This document shows positions 13,159 to 24,964 of a stretch of DNA of 64,000 bases, in pieces. The stretch lies in the NCBI RefSeq assembly GCF_000001735.4, contig NC_003075.7, positions 5,829,001 to 5,893,000 of the forward strand. Reading direction: 5' to 3'. Position 1 is the stretch's first letter, and each line of letters starts with the position of its first letter. The notes under the pieces were generated by a model. It was not told the origin of the DNA. It did no database searches and saw only the letters and a program-made list of their open reading frames with translations. Origin of the DNA: Arabidopsis thaliana. Its lineage: Eukaryota; Streptophyta; Magnoliopsida; Brassicales; Brassicaceae. Both the position numbers and the translations under genes were made by a program.

Positions 13159-13651
13159 CAAAAGCCGCATCTTTCGTCTGAGTGTTTCTTAGTTTAGAAC
13201 TTGATCATATGATTGTTGATTGTGTTTTGTTTTTCTCTCTTTTACCGACTTATATGTTTGTGTGGTTCTGTTTGCTAAATTCTTTTGTTTTATATTGTAT
13301 TTTGCTCTCTTATTTTTTATTTTTCAGTTTGCTTCCAAATTTCACTGAGGAATGTTTTTGACTTTTGAGTGTTGAATGGCTTTTAAAGGAAACCAAGCCT
13401 TAGCTTTCAAGTAGTATCTTCAAGAATTAAGTTTGAAGTTTCCATTTGCATAGTCTCGTCCTAAAGTCACAACATTCATGTAAATGCTATGACAACTCAT
13501 AGAAAATTTTAAACATTTTTACTACACAAAACAAACTAATTGTGTTTCAAAATTCGGAAAATTGGATAGTTACTAATAAGTTGTGTTTGAAATCCCTAAA
13601 ATGTGTTTTTTTCTACCGCGTTTAAAAAAAATTATAAGATGCAAGAACATC

Positions 13652-13686
<35 letters not shown>

Positions 13687-14006
13687 GGCAAGGAACATCC
13701 AAATACTTAAGCTAGCTATTGTGGGTCACTAGAGGGGCTGGTAATTGATAAATAATGATAACTTTGTCGTATATTCAAATATCCGACATTAGATAGGAGG
13801 GACATAAGTCGATAAATTTATAAGATCAATTGCGACTAATTTCAATGACAAGGATGAATATGATGATAATAAATTGTCACCAAGTTTTCGGTTGAAAATT
13901 GTTGAATTCAAGAAACAAAAAATAAATAAATGTAAATTGATACTAATCGAAAGTATATTTATTTATCTACATTTGCATTTTAAAATTCCCTTATAAAAAG
14001 AAAGAT
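13159..14006. other. Intergenic region between convergent genes
   Basis: This is the PATL5 3' UTR followed by AT-rich sequence with a TA microsatellite at about 13656-13681. No gene-like frame is visible. The two flanking genes converge, so both transcription terminators lie here. Confidence 0.6.
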
Positions 14007-14408
14007 TTACGACAAAAAAGGAACCCTAATAGAATCATGATCACGATCGCCGTCATCATCAAAAATAGTTCTAGCCAAACTCAACTGATTATCTAAGTAT
14101 CTATGAAGCAAACCACTTTCTTCATTTTCATCTTCTTCTTTCATTCCAAATCCTTCTTCACATTGCCGGAGCCGTAAATTATCTTCATCGTCGACGAGGA
14201 CTTTCGACACGGCGGAGGAAGGTGGAGGTTTCACGATCCGGCTGAGGAGGCGGCTGAAAATCTCAACGGCACAGAGGAGAGGTATTGAAAGGCAGAGAAG
14301 AGGTGAACAGAGGATCAAAAAGATGATGCGACTCCACCGTGTAGAGAAGCAAGATGCACATGTTAGCATGACGTCATCGGTTGTTACGGCCGAAGAAGAC
14401 GGCGTCAT
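14007..14408 (-). CDS. Small hypothetical protein with one membrane segment
   Basis: An intronless 133-residue frame on the minus strand starts at ATG 14408. Residues about 27-52 form one strong hydrophobic segment (IIFLILCSPLLCLSIPLLCAV). The C-terminal half is acidic (NEESG, IFDDDGDRDHD). I do not recognise a family. The single-segment plus acidic-tail layout suggests a small type II or tail-facing membrane protein, but topology is inference. A TATA box sits 40-50 bp upstream, and GC content is higher inside the frame than outside, both supporting a real gene. It lies where I would expect AT4G09170. Confidence 0.75.
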   Translation of the reverse strand: MTPSSSAVTTDDVMLTCASCFSTRWSRIIFLILCSPLLCLSIPLLCAVEIFSRLLSRIVKPPPSSAVSKVLVDDEDNLRLRQCEEGFGMKEEDENEESGLLHRYLDNQLSLARTIFDDDGDRDHDSIRVPFLS

Positions 14409-14444
14409 TCCTTACACGCTACTTTCATAGTTTTTTAAAGACTT

Positions 14445-14457
14445 TTTTATATATAAC
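14445..14457 (-). promoter_or_regulatory. TATA box of the 14408 minus-strand gene
   Basis: On the minus strand TTATATATAAAAAAG lies about 40-50 bp before the ATG at 14408, a short but plausible distance for a compact leader. Confidence 0.5.
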
Positions 14458-16012
14458 ACATTTGACTGTAGCCGACTTCATGTGCCATTATGTGTGTTTT
14501 TGGGTTAAATTGTGTAGTACTAGGTGATTAGAAATTAAACATTTGGTTTTGAATAGAAAAATAAATAAATTTGGTGAATAGTTGAGGTTGAACTTATTAT
14601 ACCATTCACCAAATTTATTTATTTTTTTGATTAAATTTAAAATCTGTTTTTTTAGATAAAGTTTCTGAAAAATTGATTATTATTTTTGTTGGTCAACATT
14701 TATTATGGATCAACAATGTAAGTTCACATTTGTAAAACAATATATAGGCAATGAATTTAAGGAATAATAATATTAACTTTAAGCAATTATATGATCTAAT
14801 AATTGTTTTTTGGTCAAACATAATCTTACAATTTAATTTTATATTTTGCATATATAATGTGATGGTAAATCTTTACTTTTGCACAATCATAAAAGTAAAT
14901 TTTATATTTTATAATTTTATTAGCAAAAAATGATGACACAAAGTAACCCGGTTATTATCAAGGATGAGTAAATATCTTTCATAAATGTGTTCAACGGATC
15001 TCATCCATTATAGCTATTACTAGGTTATGAACCTACGCTCCGAGTGAGTCTATTTGTAAAACTTTTAATAATTTTATGTGTAACTAAGTTTTTTTATTGA
15101 AAATTTTGAAAGATATGTTTTTATATGTCTACTTGTTTTTAATATTATAAACTCTTTAAATTTAAAAATTACCCTGACAATTAGTTACAATTTAAATGCA
15201 TAACTAAAAATAACTTTAATACAACTTTTAGATTTTACAACATTTATCAAAAGAACATTTTTTTGGTTCATGACTCTCTCTTTAATTTTAGATATTTAGG
15301 ATAACGACGTCTTTTAACGTATGAAATAAATTGTTGTATGAAAAATAATTTTGACGACTTTCTCATTTTGGTACCCGCAAATTTACTATTGTTTTTCGTT
15401 TATCTTCGCTGCATTAGTTTGTATAGCTCTTCTAAAAATAAGATATTATATTAAAGTATATTCATAAGCTTATCTACACTTTCTTTTAACAACTCATATT
15501 TTTCTCACATTCTTTTCAATATGTATATGAATTACTATCTTCACAATTTTTTACAAAAAGCTACCACTCTCTCTATTTTTCTGCAATCACTCGTTTTATT
15601 TGTTTTATTTTTTCTTACAGTTTCTCTTTCCATCCTCTTATAATTTTGTCTAAACAATATGTGCCATACCTTCTAAACTTTTCATATGCTCCATATTTCT
15701 TCTTCGAAAATCTCTTACTTTTCTTGTTAGTATAAGCATTTTTTAAGCTCGTCAAGATGTACTCTGTTTTGTTTTCTGTTATTCTAAGAAAATGTTTTAC
15801 CTTCTAAACTGGTACTTAACTCTATCACTTTTCTCTTTTGATGCAGTTTAGATCCTTTTCACCTTCACGCTTTCCAGACTGAAAGACCTCAATTTATATC
15901 TTCGAGAATTTGATTCAAATTGATACGATTAAAAACACCACTATCAAACCACGTCATTGTTACGTTTCTTTAAGTTATATTAAAAAATGTTGGATTAGTT
16001 GTATAAAATTCT

Positions 16013-17185
16013 AGAAAAATTCTTTCTAATGCCCTTTTCATTATGCCCCTTTTTAACTTTACCCTTTTTTTAGCCATTTTCATTTTTACCCTCTTTAGCC
16101 ATTATGACCATTTTACCCCTATTTGAAAATTGTTTTAGGTTAACAAAATAAAATATTAATATTTTTCGCCTAAAATATCCAAAATAAATTTCCCGCCAAA
16201 AAAATTCGAAAAAAATTACCGCCAAAAAGTTTTTTGTCAAAACTAGTTTTCTCGCAAAAAAAATATTTTTTGGCGGGAAATAGATTTACAAGGGATTTTA
16301 AAAGGGTTTAAAAAGATTTACAAGAAATTTTAAAAGAGTTTTAAAAGATTTACAAGGGATTTTAAAAGGGTTTTAAAATATTTACAAGGATTTTAAAAGA
16401 GTTTTTTAAAAGATTTACAAGGGATTTTAAAGTGCTTTAAAAGATTTACAAAGCTTTTTTAAAGATTTTTAAAGGGTTAAAAATTGTTTTAAAAAGGTTT
16501 TAAAATATTTACAAGGGATTTTAAAAGAGTTTTAAAAGATTTACAAGGTATTTTAAAAGGGTTTTAAAATATTTACAAGGGATTTTAAAGGGCTTTAAAA
16601 GATTTACAAAGGTTTTTTAAAGATTTTTAAATGGTTTAAAAGTGTTTTAAAAGATTTACAAGGTATTTTAAAAGGATTTCAAAAGATTTACAAGAGATTT
16701 TTAAAGATGTACAAGTGTTTTTAAAAGATATTTAAAGAATTTACAAGAAGACCCTTTAAAAACTCTTGTAAATATTTTAAAATCTTTTAAAATCTCTTAT
16801 AAATCTCTTAAAATACTTTTAAAATCTCTTGTAAATTTTTTAAAACCCTTTTAAAATCCCTTGTAAATATTTTAAAACCCTTTTAAAATCTCTTGAAAAT
16901 ATATTTTTTCCCAAAACAATTTTACAAGGATTTGCATAATCATTTTTTTGGCGGGATTTTTCTTTTTGGTGGGAAAAAAGTTTGCCAGAAAATTTTTTTG
17001 GCGAGAAAAATAAATTTTTGGTGCAAAAATTTGGTGGGAAAATTTCAGTTTCTAATTACATGTTCCTATTAGATGAGGATAATTTGGTCATTCTGTTCAA
17101 GGGAAATGGTATTTTTAAAAAAGGACAACATAAAAAGATATTGTTGCAAAAGGGTAGTAAAAAAAGAGTAGTTTTGCAAATCTCC
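16013..17185 (-). mobile_element. Palindromic non-TIR Mutator-like element (MULE), copy 1
   Basis: The ends are AGAAAAATTCTTTCTAATGC at 16013 and TTTGCAAATCTCC ending at 17185. The flanking 9-mers are TAAAATTCT (16004-16012) and CAAAATTCT (17186-17194), eight of nine identical, which is the Mutator-type target duplication. Inside, the left arm repeats a TTTACAAGGGATTTTAAAA-like motif and the right arm repeats its reverse complement, meeting near 16750, so the element can fold into a large imperfect hairpin. TTTCCCGCC and GGCGGGAAA sites flank the arms (16189, 16272, 16950). No transposase is encoded; the 16982-17206 open frame is chance. The same element, in opposite orientation, lies at 37021 and 54328. 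Confidence 0.8.
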
Positions 17186-17332
17186 CAAAATTCTGTAAGG
17201 GTTTAGGTTTAATATTATTTAATTATAATTATATTGCTTCCTTTTTTATAAGTTTAAATTTAATATTTGTTATTTTCGTTTTTTATTTTAAATTTTAAAA
17301 TGGAAAGTAATTATTATTTTTAAAAATGTTAA

Positions 17333-17460
17333 TTAATTAGATGTTAAATATGTTAATTATTGATGTGACAGCTTCCGATTAGTTGTTTTAAAAAATGTTA
17401 AATAATTAAATGCTAAATATGTTAATTATTGATGTGGCAGCTTTCGATTGGTCGTTCTAA
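17333..17460. repeat. Tandem duplication of about 65-70 bp
   Basis: AAATATGTTAATTATTGATG followed by TGRCAGCTTYCGATTRGT occurs at about 17345 and again at about 17415. It lies inside the proposed Helitron near its 5' end. Confidence 0.7.
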
Positions 17461-17514
17461 ATCCTATGTGGACGGCTTTAGAAGCAAATAGCCTCAACTT
17501 TTATATAGTATAGA

Positions 17515-18512
17515 TTTTCAGTTTTTGGTGTTCAATTTTTCGATCACCGGTTTTGATGAGATTGAAAAACTCTGTGGGAATTTTTTATGGCCGGGCAACC
17601 CGAACACCACACGAGTTGTAAAAGTGCTTTCAAATTATTTTATTTATTTTATAAACATTTAAATCTTAAAAATAATATATGAGAATTAAAATTAATAAAT
17701 AAAATTTTAACCATAAATTAAAAACGAAAGTAACAAAAAAAATTTAAAAAATGAAGTAATTTTTTTTTAAGATTGTAATATTTTTTTTAATAGGATGGTT
17801 TTTTATTCTTTACTTTTTTTCACCAGCGACCATTTTATTAAGTTAGGAGAACTAATCCGGAGTCGATGTACTTACATGAAAAAGAAAAAAAACTTCGTGT
17901 TCTTATATTTTTTGTTAGGCAATCAACACAGACATTGTTACAACAGAGAATAACTCTAATATAAAATAAAGACAAAAAATTTCAAAAGCTTTTTTAAAAT
18001 ATTGTAATTCTTCAAAAGCTTTTAAAATGTTGTAATTCTACAAAGCAGCTCAACTAAATAAAAGTTGCATTTTGCAGACATACGAAGTCGCTAATTTTTC
18101 ACATATCGGAATTGGACCGAGAAGGTGGAAACTACGCGCCTCCATCGAGAGTGGTGTAAACCATAATCTATTACATAAAAAAAAAGATAACAAAAGAGAC
18201 GTTAAAGCAATGTTTCTCTGTTACGCGCTGACGCATCTCTAACCTTTTTAGGTTCTGTACTATCTTTATCTTTTAGTCAAGTGTTAGAAAAGTATCTTAA
18301 TCAGACGGTTAGGGTTCTTTATTATTACTAGCCGCAATTTTTTTATTGAAACAAATAAATAAAAAAATAACCCAAGAACAACAACAATCTGGTCTGCTGA
18401 TGTATTAATTAAAGAAAAAAATAAAACAGAGCAAGAAACAAAAAAAAAAATGTAAAGAAAGAGAAAAAAAGCTTTCGTAGTGTCTATTGAAACCAGAGAA
18501 AAGCCAAAGGGG
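17515..18512. other. Intergenic region and 5' leader of the bHLH gene
   Basis: AT-rich sequence without gene-like frames, grading into the bHLH81 promoter and leader (from about 18240). A minus-strand open frame at 18284-18688 overlaps the first bHLH exon and is a shadow. Confidence 0.55.
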
Positions 18513-20500
18513 ATGCAACCAACATCCGTCGGTAGTAGCGGCGGTGGTGACGACGGAGGAGGCAGAGGAGGAGGAGGAGGGCTAAGTAGAAGTGGACTAT
18601 CTCGGATCCGTTCAGCTCCAGCGACTTGGCTTGAAGCTTTACTTGAGGAAGATGAAGAAGAGTCTTTGAAACCTAATCTTGGTCTCACCGATTTGCTTAC
18701 CGGGAACTCGAACGATTTACCGACAAGTCGCGGCTCGTTCGAGTTCCCGATTCCTGTTGAGCAAGGGTTGTATCAACAAGGTGGGTTTCACCGACAGAAT
18801 AGTACTCCGGCGGATTTTCTTAGTGGTTCTGATGGATTTATCCAAAGCTTTGGGATTCAGGCGAATTACGATTACTTATCGGGGAATATCGATGTTTCTC
18901 CGGGAAGTAAGCGGTCTAGAGAAATGGAAGCACTCTTCTCTTCTCCTGAGTTTACTTCTCAAATGGTAAACCAAAATTAGTTCTTAAATTAGGGTTTTCT
19001 TATACTTGCCAAAAATAGGATGAACTTAACTGACTTATTACTTGTTTTAGTTAATTTGCTGACCAAGTTCTCGAGATTGAAAAGACCAGTCTTGTCTTAA
19101 AATTGACAACTTGTGTTTTTCTGAACCAAACTAAGCAAGTTGCAGTTTCTATTTTAACTCAAAAAAAAAAAAATGGCAGTTTTTGTTGTTGGCTCTGTGG
19201 CTTTAATGTGTCAATGTGAACATTAAAGAATGCTCCTATGGGTAAAGTGTTTAGAAGACCATAAGTCCACATGATGATACATACTTCGGTGGTTAATGTG
19301 TACAAATGTATTGATTCTCCACACCTTTTGGTACATTGGTCTACTTAGTATTAAGTAACTACACTTGATCAAAATTTTGGGAACATATGTGTTACCTATG
19401 TGTTGATTAAGGTATTAGTGCTGATTTGCGCTTTTTGGAATTTTTTTCTGTAAGTAGAAAGGAGAGCAAAGCAGCGGTCAAGTTCCTACCGGAGTATCAA
19501 GCATGTCGGATATGAACATGGAGAACCTTATGGAGGACTCTGTTGCTTTTAGGGTTCGGGCTAAACGTGGTTGCGCAACTCATCCCCGCAGCATTGCCGA
19601 GAGGGTAAACAACATTCAATCTTTATTTTCAATGTTTTGGAAGTGTAGTGATCAAGGTTCTCTTAACTTTATACATTGAAGTTTAGTGATACAACTTATA
19701 TCTTTACTTTCAATTTACGGATGTTTAATGATGCACTGTATGCTTCATTGAACAGAGGATTGTTCTGTTCTGGTCAGTGTATATTTATCTTTACCTTTCA
19801 TTGTGTAGGTACGAAGGACGCGGATTAGTGATCGGATAAGGAAGCTACAAGAGCTTGTACCTAACATGGACAAGGTAATATAATTTTCAGCTTAGGTATA
19901 ATCTGATGACCTCGGTTACACAATTATATTGACTAGAAATAGGTCAAAGATTATCTATGCTTAAATCAAGTGTAGAAGTTAGAGGTCAAATTAAATATGA
20001 CTGTTAATGGTTGTGATGCAACTTCAGAGACACGGTTCTCAGCTCTGTAACTAAGTAATTCACAAACTGTGGAATGGATCTTGATATGGACTTGAATTGT
20101 TGTCACCTCGATCAAATAAGTATGAACTTGGTTTCCTCTCTATAGATTATGAACAAACTGAGGAAAACTTTTGGTTTTGGTATATATGGAGATTTGGAAT
20201 CTAGGCTTTGAGTATATCGGTTAACTTTTTTGTCTTTGTTGCAGCAAACCAACACTGCAGACATGTTAGAAGAAGCAGTAGAATACGTGAAAGTTCTTCA
20301 AAGGCAGATCCAGGTAAATTATCTAAGTTAATATATATACACACAAAACCTTTTAGAGGAACCCAATAGATGAATTAAAAATGATTAGTCAACAGTATAT
20401 AGTAAAAAGAGTTATGAGTTGGTTTATTTTGGTGTGGATAATATAGGAGTTAACAGAAGAACAGAAGAGGTGCACATGCATACCTAAGGAAGAACAATAA
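18513..20500 (+). CDS. FBH2: bHLH transcription factor bHLH81 / FLOWERING BHLH 2
   Basis: Five exons, 18513-18965, 19458-19604, 19809-19874, 20245-20313 and 20447-20500, encode 262 residues. The start is the ATG at 18513 (MQPTSVGSSGG); the open frame extends upstream without another ATG. Near the N-terminus LSRIRSAPATWLEALL matches the conserved block of the FBH/AKS group, where an R-x-x-S-x-P serine is a 14-3-3 docking site in relatives. The bHLH domain is HPRSIAERVRRTRISDRIR, then LQELVPNMDK and ADMLEEAVEYVKVLQRQI. Basic-region position 5 is R, E9 and R12/R13 are kept, so E-box binding is expected. FBH proteins activate CONSTANS transcription in photoperiodic flowering. I recognise it as AT4G09180. 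Confidence 0.93.
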
Positions 20501-21189
20501 GGTTTGCTCCTGATTTGTTTTATATTTGCTTAACGGCAATGATCTGATCGAAAAATTCGAAAGATGATCTTAGCTTGAATTTAGATGGATGTCATGTTGA
20601 AAAGTATATTATTTGATAAATGGATGTAGGTGTAATATAAAATTTTTGTACAATAATGAAGAAAGTTAAAAAGAATTAATGAAAACATATATTCTTTATG
20701 ATATTAGTGAAATGACTTTGATTTCATGTTGTTTGATTATAGTAAAGTATTTTCAAGATGTGTATTACAGTGTTTTTAAAACTCATTCATACAGTTACAG
20801 CTAACATACTAGATTACTAACCATCATGGAATAAGATTGCTTAGTGGTGCAACCAATCCGCAACGAGTTTGCAAACGAGGACAGAATTGCTCGATGTTTT
20901 GTCGAACCGGCAAGATAATCGGGTCTTTGTTTATTGCAGTGTAGATTAAATCTTATAGCGAAAAAGGGTTAATCATCTTACTAAATCCGCTGCAATCAGT
21001 TTCGAAATAAATCATTCCGCATACCGCGCTACCAAAAGTAGTGTAGTGTCAGGAGTTCTTAGTGTAAAGACATGAAATATATTTGAAATCCTTTCAAACC
21101 AATTAGATGAATCTGGTTGAAGCCATCAAATTAAAACCAAACTGGCTGCACATTTTTGTTTTGGTTTTCCATGAACCATCAACTTGAAA
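20501..21189. other. bHLH 3' UTR and intergenic sequence
   Basis: The first 200-300 bases are the likely 3' UTR of the bHLH gene (AATAATGAAG, AAGAATTAATG). From about 20820 the composition becomes more GC-balanced, and the stretch resembles old transposon sequence, but no protein match was recognised. Confidence 0.5.
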
Positions 21190-21520
21190 ACAAAGAACAA
21201 GGGAGTTCAAAACATAGAAGGGATGATAAGCTCTGGAACGACTCCCATGCCTTCACCAATGTACTCTGCTACACCTAATCTTGGACTCGCATCCACGCTT
21301 TGAGTTCATCTCGCAATCACAAAATATTTTGTCAAGGATCTGGTTTCTACATATTTAGTATTGTTATCGTTCCTCGCTTTCGAGTTATACCAAGCTAACC
21401 AAGGGTAGAAACCACTATGTTCCCTTGTTCCATCTTGATTTCGAACTCTCCATAATAGAAAGTCTAAATTCGTGAATACGGAATTCGTTGGGAACACCAC
21501 ATGTGCTGATGGAACTGAGT
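21190..21520 (-). pseudogene. Decayed LINE-type retrotransposon remnant (RNase H-like)
   Basis: On the minus strand the 21306-21500 frame contains NLDFLLWRV, then FYPWLAWYNSKARND, which resembles the W-x-x-W-x-x-W-K-x-R-N segment at the start of RNase H-like domains in plant LINEs. A second frame just downstream reads LGVAEYIGEGMGVVPELI. The two are not in one frame and nothing upstream continues the reverse transcriptase, so only a fragment is present. Family assignment rests on this short motif. Confidence 0.4.
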
Positions 21521-24420
21521 CACTATTCTAGACTCTTTGTCTCAGCTACGAGCTAGTCAGAATTAAGAGTATATTTTCCTACTCAATTAGATCTTGAATT
21601 TTTTCGGTTTATATTCCACCATTTAGCCTCCTGGTCAATCAATGAATCAACTCTAAAATGGGGATATCAATCTTGTAATCAACCAAAAAAATAAATTCTT
21701 ACAGTAAATTATGAAGATGATTGTCTTTCTATTTTTTCTTTTATTGTCCCGCTATAACATTAATCAAACTATAGCATAGCACCTATCATCACACGGATTG
21801 TTTCGTCCCATTCAACAATTTTTGGGACTTTGCCTACAATTTTGCACTCTCAATTCTCATTAGAAAAAAGAAGCCTGAAAATTATCAGAAACATCTAATT
21901 TCAATAAAATTGAGATGAAAAAATAACTAGCTTGCTATAGTTCAAAACAAAATTCATAGATGCAAACAGAAGAAGATTCACAAAACATCCAAAAAGACGT
22001 AGTAGAATAACGCTTCTCTTTAATGAACTTCACATCCGCCAGGATTTCAGATGACCGCTCGATAGCTTGGTTGAGAATCTTCCTCCTATGAAAAAGAAAC
22101 TCTTCAGTCTTCTAGAATCTTCTCCAAGCTTCTAGACTCCAAGCCAACCGCCATAAACTGACTTTACGAATTTCCATTTGTTTGCTCCACGATGCTCTGT
22201 TTTCTTAAACTACTTTGTGAGGTACTTTGACTTAGTACAGAAACTCCTTCAGAGGTTGCATCTTCAACTGAATCATCAAGCAACCATCACCAGATTAATT
22301 GAAGTAAAAAAGGCTCGAATCAAACCAAATCAGCATTTGTTATTCACATGTTGTTTACATGTATGTCACATACCTAAACTATGGCGATCGTGATCGAGAA
22401 TAAGATAACATCGACGAGTCTGAAAACTATGGTCTATGTGTACAGTGTATATACTATGTAAATGTTCCGAACATTAAGCGTGGTCTTTATGCCAACCTTC
22501 TTGCTCATAATCCTTATGTTCATATAATAAACTATGTTTTCAACATCTTAAATCTATCCAGTCCGAATAAATTCACTTCACGGACTAAGTTTTTGTTGGA
22601 AGAGATAGATTCTGATGGAAAAAGGAATATAAATATCAGCTTATTAAGAGTAGCATTTCTAGCTTTATTTGCCACCATCCAAAAGTTTCAACATCCTAAC
22701 TATTAATTGGGAATCACTGGATATTAAATAACCCTATAAAGTGTAAAATATTACATAGAATGCCATTGGCAAAATTATAATCTATGAGTAAATGAAAATA
22801 AGCGTTCAAGGGTAAAATCATAACTTCCAACGTAAAATACCCATGGATCTTGGGCGACTGGTTCGGAAATACACGCGGATCCTGGGTTTAATTTTTGGAT
22901 CGGCACGCGGATCCTATGGATCGATCTGGACGGTTGAAAACATAACAATTTATTATTACTTAAGTTCACAACGATCATTGGTTTGATCCTGGCAATCTGG
23001 AAAATAATACCATAAAACCAAAATTAAGAAGATATTATTAAAACAATCGTATCCCAATAGTTAAGGTGATTTCTAAATTTGTTATCAATCAGTTACCAAA
23101 AGAATCCAAATTCTACATAAACAGGATATTCATTAGCTCACAAATGAAGAATTTACCTAAAATATATATTCAAAAGATTGATTCGCAAGCATATTCTTTA
23201 GATCTAATAGGTTGTAACCGTAGCCGAACTCTTTTCCTATAAATATAGGATGTCTAATACCCTCTTCAAGACTCATTAAGCTAGCAAACGACATCTATAC
23301 CTTTCTTACTCATTTTATAGCTCCTAATTCAAGCGTGTTGGTGTTACTCAAATTGTTTTGAGGAGAAGAAATTACTGTTGCATTGATTTGATTATATTCT
23401 ATGTTCTTAATAACAACTCGAAATAAGTGTTATTTTACTGTTTTCCTTTTTCCAGATTCTAAAACCTTATATTAAAAAAAGCTAAACTTTGTTTTTCAAA
23501 AGTTTACGGTTTCTAAAGATATATGGTTAAATCTAAACCTTATGTTTGAAACAGCTAAAGTTTTGTACTTTGAATCTCTTATTTACTACTTGCATTTTAA
23601 CAAACTACGGCAAAACTAGGTTTTGTTATTAACATGTGATTAATGATTATCAAACAATAGCAGAAAGTTTTGTCCATCCAAACTATTATCTACTACTTTC
23701 ATTTTAACATAATAGGCCAAAACAAGGTGCTCTATTATGAAGTAACTTCAATTAAATTTTTGGATCAGTAGTTAAATATGCATATCCAATAACCAAAATG
23801 TAAATATTCTGATCCACTAACCTATATGTTTTTACATATAGATTTCTGAATAGATCCAATGACCAAATGAGATTGCCTCCTCCATATATAAAGGTTTATA
23901 GAAATACCATATAAAGGTTTATAGAAGTGATTGATTTATTCCATTCAACGATTTACAATATATATACACAAGAGAGACTTGCTGAGCACACTTATAATCA
24001 ATATGAGTATATACAATATTACAAACATGGAAGATATGATTGGAATCAATCAAGGAGATGATTGATATCCTTAATACCATATTCTTAAATTACCCGCAAA
24101 TGATGCTTCACCTGAAATGAATACATTGATATTTGTTTATAACATGCTTACATTTTCAAAAACATCTATTGGTTTCTAATGATCGTATCAATTTGTTTCC
24201 TTTCTTTATCTTCATCTTTTGGGAACATCATTACATTTATAATTAGTTGAAATCTATATACAAACTAAATAAAGTAGAACTCTTATCAGGAAACAATATC
24301 TCGAGTGTAAAAACAATATCTGTCCAAACAAATAAGATAAGATTCAGTAATATATTAAATACATAAAAACAAACGAATAAAGAAAATATGTTAAAGAGGC
24401 TTGCTAATTGGGGTCTACGA
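21521..24420. other. Intergenic region, no gene recognised
   Basis: About 2.9 kb with only short, unconvincing frames. One point of note is a promoter-like CTATAAATATAGGA at about 23237 followed by a leader-like stretch without an open frame. Repeated ATCCACTAAC/TGATCCAxTAACC phrases occur at about 23760-23870. Confidence 0.5.
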
Positions 24421-24964
24421 GTGGCGGAGGTAGTGTAGAAGGAGGGGGGTCAGTTGACCCCCATAAAATTTATAAAATTTTCATTATAAGGTAAGTTTAT
24501 GTATTGATAGGTACATATTTAATGTTAAGTTTCTAGAATGACCCCCATGCCATATGATGGATTTCTGTATTTGACCCCATACATATTCATTTTCCATATA
24601 ACCTTAGTTTGTTTTTTCCATTTTTGTTGGATTAAATCTGTAAAATCTTTCATATACATTTTTCTCCTTATTTTGAGATATCCTGTTATAATTTTTTCCT
24701 ATATTCTTTTTAATATTGTTTTTAACATCTATTTTTAAAAAATCATGAATCAAGATAAACACAACAATAATTAATCTCTAAATTATACTATACATTCTGA
24801 TCGAAAAAAGTATATTAAGGTTTATTTTAGATGACAAAATTTAATATTTTTGAAAAAATATAAAACAACAATTTATACTTTGGATATATTGTTCAATATA
24901 AATAAATATATAGAGTTACATATAAATGACTCCCGTAAACAAAAATTCTGCCTCCGCCAATGAC
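24421..24964. mobile_element. Small TIR element with GGCGGAGG ends
   Basis: The left end reads GTGGCGGAGGTAG and the right end, in reverse complement, TCATTGGCGGAGGCAG, giving a TGGCGGAGG(T/C)AG inverted repeat about 540 bp apart. CTACGA flanks both sides (24415-24420 and 24965-24970) as a possible short target duplication. No transposase is present. The superfamily is not clear; hAT-like is one option. Confidence 0.5.

Larger units (their letters stand above)
15019..17514 (-). mobile_element. Probable non-autonomous Helitron carrying a nested Mutator-like element
   Basis: On the minus strand the 5' end reads TCTATACTATATAAAAGTTG from 17514, the typical start of Arabidopsis Helitrons. At the other end a weak hairpin region (CGGAGCGTAGGTTC) is followed by CTAGT at 15023-15019. 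No Rep/helicase frame is present, so it would be non-autonomous. A Mutator-like element (16013-17185) is inserted within it. Outside that insert is a tandem duplication of about 70 bp near 17333-17460. The 3' hairpin is degraded, so that end is the less certain one. Confidence 0.5.

Noticed and set aside
16982..17206. 74-aa open frame at the end of the Mutator-like element
   Set aside because: Lys/Phe-rich translation of A/T runs, crosses the element border, and is not kept in the other copies.
18284..18688. 134-aa minus-strand open frame overlapping the bHLH start
   Set aside because: Its Ser/Pro-rich start is the complement of the Gly-rich bHLH81 N-terminus and the rest is non-coding leader; no family features.
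22178..22393. 71-aa plus-strand frame as a gene
   Set aside because: No promoter, splice context or recognisable composition; no support beyond length.
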